A DNA stretch of 64,000 bases from JANMGV01 sp037440405 (GCA_037440405.1 JBBIUE010000018.1:1-64000); one strand, 5' to 3'; counted from the stretch's first letter, positions 1 through 9,315 are shown. Program-made: numbers and translations. The notes: generated from the sequence alone by a model not told the origin.

Positions 1-112
1 CAGAGAGATCGCGCCAAATTTGCTCTGGCCCTGCGGTTAAACGAGGAACCTGACTCCAGAGAGATCGCGCCAAATTTGCTTTAGCCCTGCGGTTAAACGA
101 TCATCCTGAAGC
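1..112. repeat. 56-bp tandem repeat, two copies
   Basis: Two adjacent copies of a 56-bp unit begin at 1 and 57. Both contain gcgccaaatttgct followed by a few variable bases and tgcggttaaacga. A third, slightly diverged copy lies at about 41924-41979, beside an IS66 transposase remnant. Read on the minus strand, the second copy follows directly on the IS66 accessory-gene remnant at 93-368 and supplies its stop codon. The unit is therefore probably part of an IS66-family element and not an independent repeat. The repeats reach the window edge, so the full number of copies is unknown. Confidence 0.8.
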
Positions 113-368
113 TATCTTCGCGAGTGCTGCTCCGTCGCTGCCCCGAGTGTTCACCGAACTGGCGAGTCATGTGCGATAACTTGGTCGAGTCGGCATCCAT
201 TCTCTCCCGCCAATAACAGAAGGCTTGAGCGAAAGCGTTTTCGTGCCGACAGAACTGGGAGATGCTTCTGTTTGAACCTCGAAAGCGAAGAAGACAGTCA
301 ACCCATAGCTGGGCTTTAGAACGGTCTCATAGCGTATAGAACTCGGCATCAGTGTGCTTGCGCGGCAT
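93..368 (-). pseudogene. IS66-family accessory protein (TnpA-type) remnant
   Basis: Minus-strand reading from the ATG at 366-368 gives MPRKHTDAEFYTL, an in-frame TGA, then an open stretch. That stretch contains LLRFRGSNRSISQFCRHE and AFCYWRERM and ends in a TAA at 93-95. The order 'helix, S-[IV]-[SA]-x-F-C-R, then F-Y-x-W-R-x-R' is characteristic of the small DNA-binding accessory protein of IS66 elements. The internal stop and the missing downstream genes suggest it is dead, although tnpB and tnpC could lie left of the window. The 56-bp repeat follows it. The identification is by motif only; a sequence search was not possible. Confidence 0.6.
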
Positions 369-1024
369 GTTCGAATCTCCATCAACTCGACTTGATTGAG
401 TCTTCAAAAGTTGAACTCGGCAGCCACAACAACCCCCGCTTTCGAGCACTACCCCAACAATCAACCCCACACCCAAGCCGAACCGACTGGAACGGGTGTA
501 CGCTTACGATTCTCTGATCGATTGAGCTTCCTCAAACTTGCAGTTGAGGCAATCGAAGGATACTCACTGGTCCTTGTTCGATTGATCTGTCCCTCGGCCT
601 GACGAATCGTCAACAATATGTCATTGAGCACGCGATTGACTGCCAGTTTGGTGAACGAGAGAGTATGGAGAAGGCTTCAATTATCGGGGAACTGCTTTCT
701 TCCTTGAGCACCCTGCAGGAGCGCCGGAGGTGGAAAGTTTCCAGCATGGAACGCAAAGTGACAGCGTTTCGCAACGGGTCATGAAACAATTCTTTCCCGA
801 CTCTATTGGAGTGAGTAAAACGAGCGGAATCGAGTTTTCCAGTCATTTCGAAGAGTGCAAAACCTTCAAAGTTTCACGACGGCCCAAACGACGTGTTTCT
901 GGGGACCCAGCGACAAAGCGAACCTTGTCGATTTGGTTAGACTCTGTTAAATTCACGCCTCTTTGCGGGAAGAGAAACTGTTTGTCGCGTAGTTCACTTC
1001 GTCCAGAACGAACAGGGTAAACTT
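369..1024. other. intergenic, no supported gene
   Basis: This 656-base stretch has only short, overlapping open frames on both strands (the longest under 100 codons), with no recognisable domain and no good ribosome-binding site. It lies between the IS66 remnant and tRNA-Lys and is probably decayed accessory DNA. Confidence 0.5.
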
Positions 1025-1097
<73 letters not shown>

Positions 1098-1292
1098 TTT
1101 TCAACTTTCGTGGGTGCCTCAGCACATGCCAATTGCCTCCCGCAAAGGGTATCACGAAAGTGGCTTAACTGGGAAATGATACTGTTCTGAAGTTAACGGG
1201 ACCCATGCTGGCAGGTCCGACCGACTTCAATGGGTGCTTCGCGCTCGCCCCTGCGGCTTTTTGGTGCCGTCCGGCGGTAATGCTGTTCGTCC

Positions 1293-1313
1293 CCCGCCAG
1301 CTTGCCTGGCGGG
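1293..1313. repeat. REP-like palindrome 1
   Basis: A perfect 8-bp inverted repeat, cccgccag at 1293-1300 and ctggcggg at 1306-1313, encloses a 5-base loop cttgc. It is close to the reverse complement of the palindrome at 1418-1438, so the two look like members of one dispersed palindromic family. It is not followed by a T-run, so it does not look like an intrinsic terminator. Confidence 0.6.
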
Positions 1314-1417
1314 AAGAGGAGTTTGAAAAGCTAGAAACGCGGCGAGAAGGCCTCGCCCCAGTTTATGATGGCTGCCACCGACCATGCTGCTGGTCGTCGA
1401 GCTGCTGAAACTTCGCT

Positions 1418-1438
1418 CCTGCCAGACAAGCTGGCAGG
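1418..1438. repeat. REP-like palindrome 2
   Basis: A perfect 8-bp inverted repeat, cctgccag at 1418-1425 and ctggcagg at 1431-1438, has a 5-base loop acaag. The core ccag-acaag-ctgg resembles the reverse complement of the element at 1293-1313, which is about 110 bases away. Half-copies (ctggcagg near 1209 and gctcctgcca near 1497) occur in the same stretch. Confidence 0.6.
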
Positions 1439-1685
1439 GTGCGTACTTGCGGTGGTTTGAATTCTGGGCCGTTGCTGTCTAGCCGGAGAAGCTTCGCTCC
1501 TGCCATGTTGCTGATTGGTGCCGTCTAATAGCGCTGCTGTTCGTCCCGAGTTATCTTGATTATCCCGAAATCACCCGGATGTACTCGAGTGCCTGCTGAC
1601 GAAACCCGCTATGTCTTACTTCGAGTCTATCCAAGAGCCAGCGACGCACTTGCCCTGTAGGATTAGAAATGTCGTGGAATAGGCT

Positions 1686-2897
1686 TTAGAGAGCCACGGC
1701 TGGCGAGGTAGCTTCGAGGCACTCAGCAATGGATTGACAAAGGTAATCCATGGTACCGACGGACATGCCTGCGACATTGATTCTACCGGTGCCGAGAATA
1801 TAAATTCCTCGTTCATTGCGGAGCCAATCCGCCTGCATGGCATTCAGTCCGGTGTAGGAGAACATGCCTTTCTGGGAGAGGAGAAAACCAAAGTCGCGTT
1901 GAGGATAAGTTCGCTGCATGGTCGAGACGAACAATGACCGCATCGAGCAAATGCGTTCGCGCATCGCATCAACTTCAGCTTCCCATTCTGACCTTAGTTG
2001 GTCGTCTTCGAGAATGAGGGCAACGATGGCGGCCCCGTGGCGTGGTGGATTGCTGTAATTGGCTCGCACATTCTGCTTGAGTTGGCTCAGCACGGACGCT
2101 GAGGTTTGGGCGTCGCGAGTGACGACAAGTCCGGCTCCAACTCGTTCGCTGTAGAGGCCAAAGTTCTTTGAAAAGGATGCGCAAATGACGGCTTCGGGAT
2201 TCAGTTTGAGGACTTCGTGAAGACCGCGTGTATCTTCTCGCAGGCCGTCCCCGAACCCTTGATAGGCAAAGTCAAAAAATGGAATGAGCCGTCGTTCTGC
2301 GAGAAACGCGGCCAGGACCTGCCACTGTTCTAATGTCAGATCGACTCCCGTGGGATTATGACAACACGCATGCAAACAAATCAGGTCCCCATCTTCTGCT
2401 TGCTTGGCGAGGGTGTTCATCATCCCGCTAAAATCGAGGGCAATTTCACTTTTTGCAAGGTACGGGTAGACCTGCACTTGCAACCCTGCGGCTTCGAAGA
2501 TGGCATGATGGTTGGTCCAAGTTGGCTGGCTGACCCAAATCCGCGACTGTCCAGCTTGTCCGGCAATCGTTTCCGCAACGACTCGCAAGGCACCGGTTCC
2601 CCCACAACTTTGAATTGCTGCGATTCGCGATGGATCAATGACCTTGCCGAGCAATAAGTGCTTGACGGAAGTCAAATAGGATGCAAGACCATCGATGCCC
2701 AGATAACTCTTCGATGATTCCGTGTTCCACAATCGCGATTCAGCTTCCTTGACCGACTTCAGAACTGCGGTCGCACCAATATCATCTTTGAAAACTCCAA
2801 CCGAAAGATTGACCTTATTGGAACGAGGGTCCTTCTGAAAGGCTTCGGCAAGTCCGAGGATCGGATCTGGTGGAGCAAGTGAATAATTTTCGAACAT
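1686..2897 (-). CDS. aspC: aspartate/aromatic aminotransferase (AspC/TyrB type)
   Basis: A fold-type I PLP aminotransferase that interconverts aspartate (or aromatic amino acids) and 2-oxoglutarate with oxaloacetate (or the keto acid) and glutamate in the cytoplasm. The start MFENYSLAPPDPILGL matches the N terminus of E. coli AspC closely. The motif SFSKNFGLYSERVG carries the PLP-binding lysine, and the segment ICLHACCHNPTGVD is the conserved coenzyme-site loop with Asn-Pro-Thr-Gly. Length is 403 aa, as in the family (about 396-400). A TTG codon seven codons upstream extends the frame, but ATG at 2897 fits the family N terminus better. The next gene on this strand, rdgB, is about 400 bases upstream, so the gene is probably transcribed alone. 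AspC and TyrB cannot be told apart by eye. Confidence 0.93.
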   Translation of the reverse strand: MFENYSLAPPDPILGLAEAFQKDPRSNKVNLSVGVFKDDIGATAVLKSVKEAESRLWNTESSKSYLGIDGLASYLTSVKHLLLGKVIDPSRIAAIQSCGGTGALRVVAETIAGQAGQSRIWVSQPTWTNHHAIFEAAGLQVQVYPYLAKSEIALDFSGMMNTLAKQAEDGDLICLHACCHNPTGVDLTLEQWQVLAAFLAERRLIPFFDFAYQGFGDGLREDTRGLHEVLKLNPEAVICASFSKNFGLYSERVGAGLVVTRDAQTSASVLSQLKQNVRANYSNPPRHGAAIVALILEDDQLRSEWEAEVDAMRERICSMRSLFVSTMQRTYPQRDFGFLLSQKGMFSYTGLNAMQADWLRNERGIYILGTGRINVAGMSVGTMDYLCQSIAECLEATSPAVAL

Positions 2898-3304
2898 GAG
2901 TTGAGAATTTGATGGCAAAAGGAACTGAGGATTGGTTTACCGAATGATTCGGAAAGAACTTTATTCGTTCACTGCAACCCAAGCACGGGCTTACTGTGCA
3001 CGGGTCGAGTACCGTCTGTGAACTTGTGGTCGATCGCACTGGGAGCCTATCCCAAAACCATCCACTCGATAACGCTTTTTGAAGATGCTTCTTGCGACAT
3101 TAACTTCGAAGAATCGGAGTCCGCAGCTTGAGTAAGGGAGAGGTCAAGACTAAAATTCCCTTGCTCACGCGGCGGGTTAAATGAAATCCGCAACTTCAAA
3201 AGTTACGCTTCGGGCTGCGATGCAACGGTTTTGCGATAGACACCTAGTTTGCTGCGGCGACACGGTTCAACAGCCGGTCCCCATACATGAATTGACAAAG
3301 AATT
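2898..3304. other. intergenic, nothing recognised
   Basis: About 400 bases between the aminotransferase and rdgB, both on the minus strand. No convincing reading frame, repeat or hairpin was seen. It must contain the promoter of the aminotransferase gene, but no clear -35/-10 pair can be assigned. Confidence 0.4.
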
Positions 3305-3964
3305 CTAGCGTATGTCGGATTTGAATAACAGGCTCTTCAGTTGTTCCAAGAACTTCCTCAAAGAGCGGCCACGGTGACTGATCGCACCCTTAACTGCCGA
3401 TCCAAGTTCGGCAAATGTCTGATGGTACTCGATCACTTCGAACAATGGATCGTAACCGAACCCTCCGGTGCCGCGAGGTGCATGCAAGATACGGCCGTGA
3501 CATTCGCCGTCAGCTTCAATCATGATTTCGCCGTCGGGATTCGCCAGAGCCAATGTGCTGACGTAGAAGGCTGACCGCTGATCGTCAGTTAAATCCTTCA
3601 TTCGAGACATTAAGAGGTCGTTATTTCGTTGATCCGTTGCACCGGGGCCAGAGAAGCGAGCGGAAAAGATACCTGGCTGTCCATCGAGAGCCGGCACGCA
3701 TAGACCGCTATCCTCGCCAATCGCCCAAGAGTCATAGTGCTTTGCGTAAGCAATCGCTTTTAGACGTGCATTCTCGGCGAAGGTCGTCCCAGTTTCTTCA
3801 ACCTCGATTGCCTCGCCGAAATCGGTCGGGGTCTTCACTGATAGGCCGAGTGCTGCCAGCCGCGACTGCATTTCCAAGATCTTCTTTCGATTCCCTGATC
3901 CGATCAGGATCGTTTCGATTTGCGGAATTTTCTTTATTAGAGGTAGCGTATTCGTCGAAGTCAT
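3305..3964 (-). CDS. rdgB: XTP/dITP diphosphatase (HAM1/RdgB family)
   Basis: Hydrolyses non-canonical purine nucleoside triphosphates (dITP, XTP, ITP) to the monophosphate and pyrophosphate, which keeps deaminated purines out of DNA and RNA. The family motifs are present in order: GSGNRKKILEM (substrate and metal-binding loop, usually TxNxxKxxE) near residue 22, EETGTTFAENARLKA near 54, GEDSGLCVPAL near 77, GIFSARFSG near 94, GTGGFGYDPLF near 168 and HRGRSLRKF near 198. Length is 219 aa against about 195-205 in the family. The extra residues are an N-terminal leader MTSTNTLPLIKKIPQIE. It is divergent from the secretin-domain gene at 4236, with a 271-base shared upstream region. Confidence 0.95.
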   Translation of the reverse strand: MTSTNTLPLIKKIPQIETILIGSGNRKKILEMQSRLAALGLSVKTPTDFGEAIEVEETGTTFAENARLKAIAYAKHYDSWAIGEDSGLCVPALDGQPGIFSARFSGPGATDQRNNDLLMSRMKDLTDDQRSAFYVSTLALANPDGEIMIEADGECHGRILHAPRGTGGFGYDPLFEVIEYHQTFAELGSAVKGAISHRGRSLRKFLEQLKSLLFKSDIR

Positions 3965-4235
3965 TGGATGTCGAACTTACCCAAGGGGGTGGTTTAAGGA
4001 CCGTCGATTTGATTTCATTGGTACGGATTGTCGCAACTCAAGAGGGTGGGCGCATCGAATCACGATTGCTCCTTTGGCTGGTTTCAATTATGTTAACAGT
4101 GTAAGGATTTTCCCGCCCAAACAAAGACACCACGTGTCTTCCCACCTAACAACTGTTCATTCACGGTTTGGAACCGGATGAACGTTCCCACCTATCAGTC
4201 CATCGACTGAGACTCTTTGAATCGAGGTCATCGAT

Positions 4236-6701
4236 ATGCGATCACTTTGTTTAATCGCTCTGTCAATCTACCTTTCTAGCCTCTGTTATGGCTTTGGAGC
4301 CGATGATCCTGAGCCCCAACTTTCGCCGGGAACGGACGGCCAGCCGACCGTTCCAGCGGGCGCGAGCTCCGAGCCGGTGACACTTCAGTTTCGCGACCAA
4401 GAGTGGCTCCCGATTTTGAAATGGTTGGCAGGGGAGCTGAATTTGAACTTGGATTGGCAGCAAATTCCTGAAGGAAATGTGAACATCTTCACTACCGGAC
4501 CGTGTGATTTGGCTCATGCGGAGGATCTGATCAACATGCAGTTGCTGGCCCGCGGCTTTACGCTACTGAAGAGGGATGAAATTCTTCGCGTCGTGACGCT
4601 GAAGGACATCGATATCACTTTGGTTCCGCATATCGAGCCAAGCGAGCTGAGTTCTCGCAATCCACATGATTTTGTCCGAGTTTCGTTTTCGTTGGAATGG
4701 ATGATCGCCGAGGACGCGGCCAAGGAGTTTCAGCCGCTGCTGAGCCCCTACGGCAAGCTCTTTCCGATCGCCAGCGCAAACCGTTTAGAGGCAATGGACG
4801 CAGTGATCAATCTGCTGGAGTTGAATCGCCTCCTTTTCAGAGCGGAGAAAGATGATGTTCGGCGCGAGCGAGTAGCGGAATTTAAGCTACAGCATCGCAA
4901 AGCCGAGGAGATCGTTCCCAAAGTTCGTCAGTTGGTAGGCCTTCCGCCCGAGGGACAGCCGAGTTCATCTTCTCAGACTCAGTTGGATATCGAGCAAGCT
5001 CGATTCAAAGCGGAGGCCGTCAAGCAAATGGGAAGCAACGCCAAGGAACTCCTCGCAGACAAGAAGCCGACCATTTTCGTCACTGTCAATGAGAAAGAAA
5101 ACAGCATTCTCGTCAACGCTCCACCGAACAAAATTGAAGTGGTCCGGCAGGCGATCACCGCGCTGGACCGTCCACTTCCGGAATCGATTTCGCCTTGGGA
5201 GACCATGAGTCGCGTCAAGGTTTATGAAGTCAACGGTTTCGATCCAGACACGCTATCTCGCCTGCTTGCGTCACTTCAGGAGCAAGGCAACCTCGCCAAA
5301 ACAACGCGGATCCAGCACGAAGCGGCATTTCATCGTTTAGTCGTGTTTGCATCGCCGGAGGATCAAGTCGCGATTGGTCAGATCGTAGATTCCTTTCGAG
5401 TTCAGAAGCGGTCGCCTGCCGTGATACCGTTGGGCGGACTCGACCCGATCTACGCTGTGAAAGCCATCCAGCTCATCTTAAAGAATCCCGAGCGGGCAAC
5501 GGCGAGCGCAAGTGCCGGAGCCGACGGGAAGTTCCAAGTGGAAGCGGACCCTGAGAACCAAAGACTGCTTCTATGGGCCACAGCGGAGGAGGTAGCGGAA
5601 GTCAGCCAGTTTCTCGAAAGTCTGGGCGAGGGTGATCGTCTAGGCCAACGCGACGGTCGCATGCATGTTGTCAATCTCAATGGTAAGTCCCTCGCAGAGC
5701 TGGAGCCGATTCTCAAAAAAGTCTGGTCTCAGGTTAGTGACGTGCCGGTCGTTGTCGAATCGACAAAATCGAACATCGAAGATGATGCTTCATCGTGGAA
5801 CGACCAGAGCACTCCTGACGTTGACGGCTCAACGACGCAACCAGCAGATCGTGAACGATTGCAGCATTTGACCGATGTCGTCGCGGCCCGCTTCGTTTCT
5901 TCGCCGCTGAATTCCCAAGAGGAAGACACAAAATCTTCCAATGCGTCGCAGCCGATCTTGCGAATTCTCGAGAGTGAACATGGCGAAGCCCTTTTGCTCT
6001 CGCGCGATTCTTCCGCAGTCGATTCAGCCAAGATGATCCTCGAGCATCTGACCAAATCCAGGTCGCAGGTTCGAGCAATCGCGCTCAAGCATGCTCAGGC
6101 CAGTTTGGTGAAGCAGCAATTGGACGCCATCTTGCTACCGACGCTGGTTCAGCACACCAGCAAACTATCGACGACCCAGCCGTTGCGCATCGATGTAGAC
6201 GCACGCACAAATCGACTGCTGATTCATCATGCAACCGCTCGGCAGTTAGAACGAATCGAGGAGTTCGTACCACTGATTGACCAGCCAAATCATGACGACG
6301 AGCGACTGAAGCGAGAGGTAGTCAGTTATCGATTTCGTCACCGTAGGGCAACGGAAGTGATCGATGTTGTCAAAGATGTCTTCCGCGATCTACTCAGTAT
6401 GAACGATCGTATTTTCCAAGCTAGCAATTCGAATCGCATGCAAGGGTACAACCGGAATTTGGCTGCCACGACCGCCAATCCCGAATATCAAGGTTTATTG
6501 GCAGTAGGCGTGGATCGAGAGGCGAACAGCCTGACGATTTCAGCTCCTGCCTACATCATCGAAGAAGTGTTGGCCTTGGTTCGCTCGATTGATACTCCGG
6601 AAGATGGCCCTGCGGTTGCGATCGTTCCGTTTTCCAGCAATATGATGAAATCTCGCCGCAACGAGACGCTGTTAAAGATTTTGACGGAAGGCAAGAAGTA
6701 G
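4236..6701 (+). CDS. secreted protein of repeated secretin N-domains, no secretin barrel
   Basis: An 821-aa protein with a signal peptide (MRSLCLIALSIYLSSLCYG). Residues from about 45 resemble an N0/STN domain (VTLQFRDQEWLPILKWL). Several N1-type modules follow: paired blocks with the pattern 'V-x-x-x-R-x-A-x-E-I/V-x-x-V' and 'D-x-x-x-N-x-L-L-I/V-x-A' (for example FRHRRATEVIDVVKDVF and DVDARTNRLLIHHAT). This is the periplasmic ring architecture of type II/IV pilus secretins (GspD/PilQ), but the chain ends after the last N-module with no beta-barrel domain. It presumably forms or lines a periplasmic assembly. The exact partner is unknown; no pilus or type II secretion genes lie beside it. A PilT-like ATPase lies 55 kb away in the window. 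Confidence 0.75.
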   Translation: MRSLCLIALSIYLSSLCYGFGADDPEPQLSPGTDGQPTVPAGASSEPVTLQFRDQEWLPILKWLAGELNLNLDWQQIPEGNVNIFTTGPCDLAHAEDLINMQLLARGFTLLKRDEILRVVTLKDIDITLVPHIEPSELSSRNPHDFVRVSFSLEWMIAEDAAKEFQPLLSPYGKLFPIASANRLEAMDAVINLLELNRLLFRAEKDDVRRERVAEFKLQHRKAEEIVPKVRQLVGLPPEGQPSSSSQTQLDIEQARFKAEAVKQMGSNAKELLADKKPTIFVTVNEKENSILVNAPPNKIEVVRQAITALDRPLPESISPWETMSRVKVYEVNGFDPDTLSRLLASLQEQGNLAKTTRIQHEAAFHRLVVFASPEDQVAIGQIVDSFRVQKRSPAVIPLGGLDPIYAVKAIQLILKNPERATASASAGADGKFQVEADPENQRLLLWATAEEVAEVSQFLESLGEGDRLGQRDGRMHVVNLNGKSLAELEPILKKVWSQVSDVPVVVESTKSNIEDDASSWNDQSTPDVDGSTTQPADRERLQHLTDVVAARFVSSPLNSQEEDTKSSNASQPILRILESEHGEALLLSRDSSAVDSAKMILEHLTKSRSQVRAIALKHAQASLVKQQLDAILLPTLVQHTSKLSTTQPLRIDVDARTNRLLIHHATARQLERIEEFVPLIDQPNHDDERLKREVVSYRFRHRRATEVIDVVKDVFRDLLSMNDRIFQASNSNRMQGYNRNLAATTANPEYQGLLAVGVDREANSLTISAPAYIIEEVLALVRSIDTPEDGPAVAIVPFSSNMMKSRRNETLLKILTEGKK

Positions 6702-6847
6702 GGCATGTTCTTCTGCTGGCACATGCCATGTCTGGAATCAAGTTCGGATACCTGGGAAAGCCCATGGGTTCGACCTATACTGGAAGCTGATCAGATGAAT
6801 GTTCCACGCGGAATGATTTCGCTTCCAATACCTTAAAGCTATCTTCG

Positions 6848-8758
6848 ATGTCTGTCCTCGATTCACGTTCGGTTCGTTGCGGCGGTTCTACAAAGGCAAG
6901 ACCTATCCCCGGAACTCATTTCCCAGCGTTTGTGTTTGAATCCGGCAAGGACTTGGCCCGACATGCAGCACAGATTGTCGCGCGATTGATTCGAGAGCGA
7001 ACGGAACTGGGACAAAGAACCGTGATTGGTTTGCCGACCGGATCGACGCCTGTTGGAACCTATCGGGAGTTGATCCGACTGCACCAGCAAGAAGGGCTGG
7101 ATTTTTCGAGCGTCATTGCATTCGGTTTGGATGAGTATTACGGTCTGGCTGTAGAAAGTCCGCAGAGTCATCGCCGATGGCTCAAGACGCATTTCTTGGA
7201 TCACGTCAATATTCTCCCGCAGAACGTTTACTTTCTGGACGGCATGGTCCAAATTTCCGATGCCGAGATGCACTGTCGTCGATATGAAGAGCAGATTCAG
7301 CACGTGGGAGGATTCGATCTGGTATTGCTCGGTATCGGTCGCAATGGCCATATCTGCTTTAATGAACCATTTTCGGTTCGAAAAAGCCGAACGCGATTGT
7401 GTACGCTCGACCCCATCACTCGGCAAAGTGCCGCAAGCGATTTTTTTGGTGAAGAGAATGTTCCCACGCAGGCGCTGACAGTGGGATTAGGAACCATTTT
7501 GAGCTCTCATCGAATACTCCTTCTGGCGATTGGAGAGCACAAAGCCAAAGTGATGCGCGAGGCCCTGGAAGGTCCAATTTCTGATCGGCTTCCTGCATCC
7601 TCTCTGCAGGAGCACGGCGACGCGCGGGCATTGTTGGATGACTCGGCTGCGGCGCAATTGACGGGCTTCTCAACGCCCTGGATGCTCGGTACCGTTGAGT
7701 GGAACGATGCTCAAATCAAGCGGGCAGTTTTATGGCTGTGCCAACAAACGCACAAAGCCCTACTCAAACTGGACGATGAAGACTTCCGCGAACACGATCT
7801 GCACCAGTTGTTACGTCACCACGGACCGGCTCAACCTCTCGCACAAAAGGTCTTTCGCTGGATGATGGACACAATCGAGTACCATCCAGCTGGCCGCGAA
7901 CCGAAAACCATCTTGTGCTTTAGCCCGCACCCGGATGACGACGTGATCAGCATGGGAGGCACGCTGATCCGCCTCGTCAACGACGGCCATCGCGTCGAAA
8001 TCGCGTACATGACTAGTGGCAATATCGCCGTGTTCGATCACGACGCTCGCCGCGTCGCCGATATGGTCACCGAATACAATCGCATGTTCGGCATCGATCA
8101 TCAAAAGTCCATCGAGATCGAGAAGGAAGTTTGCCAGGCGCTTGACCACAAGCAAGCGGGACAACCGGATTCACCAACCATTCTGGCGATCAAAGGACTC
8201 ATCCGTTGGAGCGAAGCACGTGCTGCTGCCTTGACCATTGGTTGCCAAGAATCGCACCTTCATTTTCTCGATCTTCCGTTTTATCGAACGGGAACCATCG
8301 CCAAGAAGCCGGTAGGCGCCGATGATATCGAGATCATCAAGCAACTGTTGATTCGCGTTGCCCCGGATCAGGTCTATATGGCAGGGGACTTGGCCGATCC
8401 GCACGGCACGCATCGCATTTGTGCTGAAGCGATTTTTGCAGCGTTGGAACAGCTCGAACTGGAAGGCCGTAAAATCCCGGAAGTTCTTCTCTATCGCGGG
8501 GCCTGGCAGGAATATCCACTCCACGAAATCGAAATGGCGGTTCCGTTGAGTCCCCAAGACATTGAACTGAAGCGGGAGGCCATTTTTATGCACGAAAGCC
8601 AGAAAGACGAAGCCCTCTTTCCCGGAAGCGACCCTCGCGAATTCTGGCAGCGAGCTGAAGACCGCAACAAAGGTACTGCCGAAAGTTACAATCAAATTGG
8701 ACTCCCTGAATTTTTCGCCATCGAAGGATTCACTCGTTGGAAAGGTAAGCATTTCTAG
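6848..8758 (+). CDS. nagB-like: glucosamine-6-phosphate deaminase fused to PIG-L/LmbE deacetylase
   Basis: A 636-aa two-domain enzyme. Residues about 25-290 are NagB-like (glucosamine-6-P to fructose-6-P plus ammonia), with GLPTGSTPVGTY as phosphate loop, GLDEYYGL (D95, matching E. coli D72) and GIGRNGHICFNEP. In that last motif His168 and Glu173 match H143 and E148, but Asn166 replaces ring-opening Asp141. Residues about 355-630 are a PIG-L/LmbE zinc N-deacetylase with SPHPDDDVISMGG (H361, D363, D364) and DPHGTHR. The fusion is known in Bacteroidetes and Planctomycetes and suggests coupled deacetylation and deamination of an amino-sugar phosphate, or a regulatory role. Whether the NagB half is active is open because of Asn166. 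It is on the same strand as its neighbours, with over 140 bases on each side. Confidence 0.88.
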   Translation: MSVLDSRSVRCGGSTKARPIPGTHFPAFVFESGKDLARHAAQIVARLIRERTELGQRTVIGLPTGSTPVGTYRELIRLHQQEGLDFSSVIAFGLDEYYGLAVESPQSHRRWLKTHFLDHVNILPQNVYFLDGMVQISDAEMHCRRYEEQIQHVGGFDLVLLGIGRNGHICFNEPFSVRKSRTRLCTLDPITRQSAASDFFGEENVPTQALTVGLGTILSSHRILLLAIGEHKAKVMREALEGPISDRLPASSLQEHGDARALLDDSAAAQLTGFSTPWMLGTVEWNDAQIKRAVLWLCQQTHKALLKLDDEDFREHDLHQLLRHHGPAQPLAQKVFRWMMDTIEYHPAGREPKTILCFSPHPDDDVISMGGTLIRLVNDGHRVEIAYMTSGNIAVFDHDARRVADMVTEYNRMFGIDHQKSIEIEKEVCQALDHKQAGQPDSPTILAIKGLIRWSEARAAALTIGCQESHLHFLDLPFYRTGTIAKKPVGADDIEIIKQLLIRVAPDQVYMAGDLADPHGTHRICAEAIFAALEQLELEGRKIPEVLLYRGAWQEYPLHEIEMAVPLSPQDIELKREAIFMHESQKDEALFPGSDPREFWQRAEDRNKGTAESYNQIGLPEFFAIEGFTRWKGKHF

Positions 8759-9315
8759 CTGGACTGCGGCCCGTTGAATTGCAGCCTGACGAATTAAGGT
8801 AGACCTCTCACGTTCGGAAAGCCAAGATCTCCGTTTCGCGACACTCTGGCCCGCGTCCTGCATACCTGGACATGAGAATAGCAAAGCTATTTTTGCTCAC
8901 GTCATTTCGCTAGAATCCTGGCCGTGCTGGCACAACTTTCCTTACGGCATCCTCCCTGAGCAAGCGAATGCGATTGAGAATCAATCGCCATGCTGGCGAG
9001 TTCCGTGTCTGTCGGTCCTCTCAATTTGTTTGCCAAGATCGATCACACGCTTCGTCAGCGTAAGTTGTCCTCATCGCGCCTTTGCGCTAGATAGCAAGCG
9101 TTTTGAAGTGTTCGAATGATAAACTTTTTCGACTGGATGGACTCGGCCGTCCGTGCGAACGGGATATTCAGGAATCGAGGAATCTTCGTCACAAATTGTC
9201 TCCCCCGAATTGACGATACTCTGAAATACGTTTGGTTCCCAAGCGATTTTGTTTTGCTTGGTATTTCAGCTTTTTCGAAGATCACCAGGACCGATCGACC
9301 AACGGAGTCGTCAGC
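8759..9315. other. intergenic, nothing recognised
   Basis: About 560 bases between the NagB/PIG-L gene and the TolC-like gene. Short open frames occur on both strands, but none has a domain or a plausible start context. A plus-strand frame extending the TolC-like gene upstream to 9232 is better explained as non-coding because it would bury the signal peptide. Confidence 0.4.

Larger units (their letters stand above)
1098..1685. other. intergenic with repeats, no supported gene
   Basis: This 588-base stretch between tRNA-Lys and the aminotransferase gene contains no convincing coding frame. It holds two REP-like palindromes (listed separately) and two related segments starting ggtgccgtc and ending gctgttcgtccc, near 1263-1294 and 1517-1547. 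This suggests local duplication followed by divergence. Confidence 0.5.

Noticed and set aside
8171..8884. Minus-strand open frame of 237 codons opposite the NagB/PIG-L gene
   Set aside because: Antisense shadow; the plus-strand frame has intact catalytic motifs across the same region.
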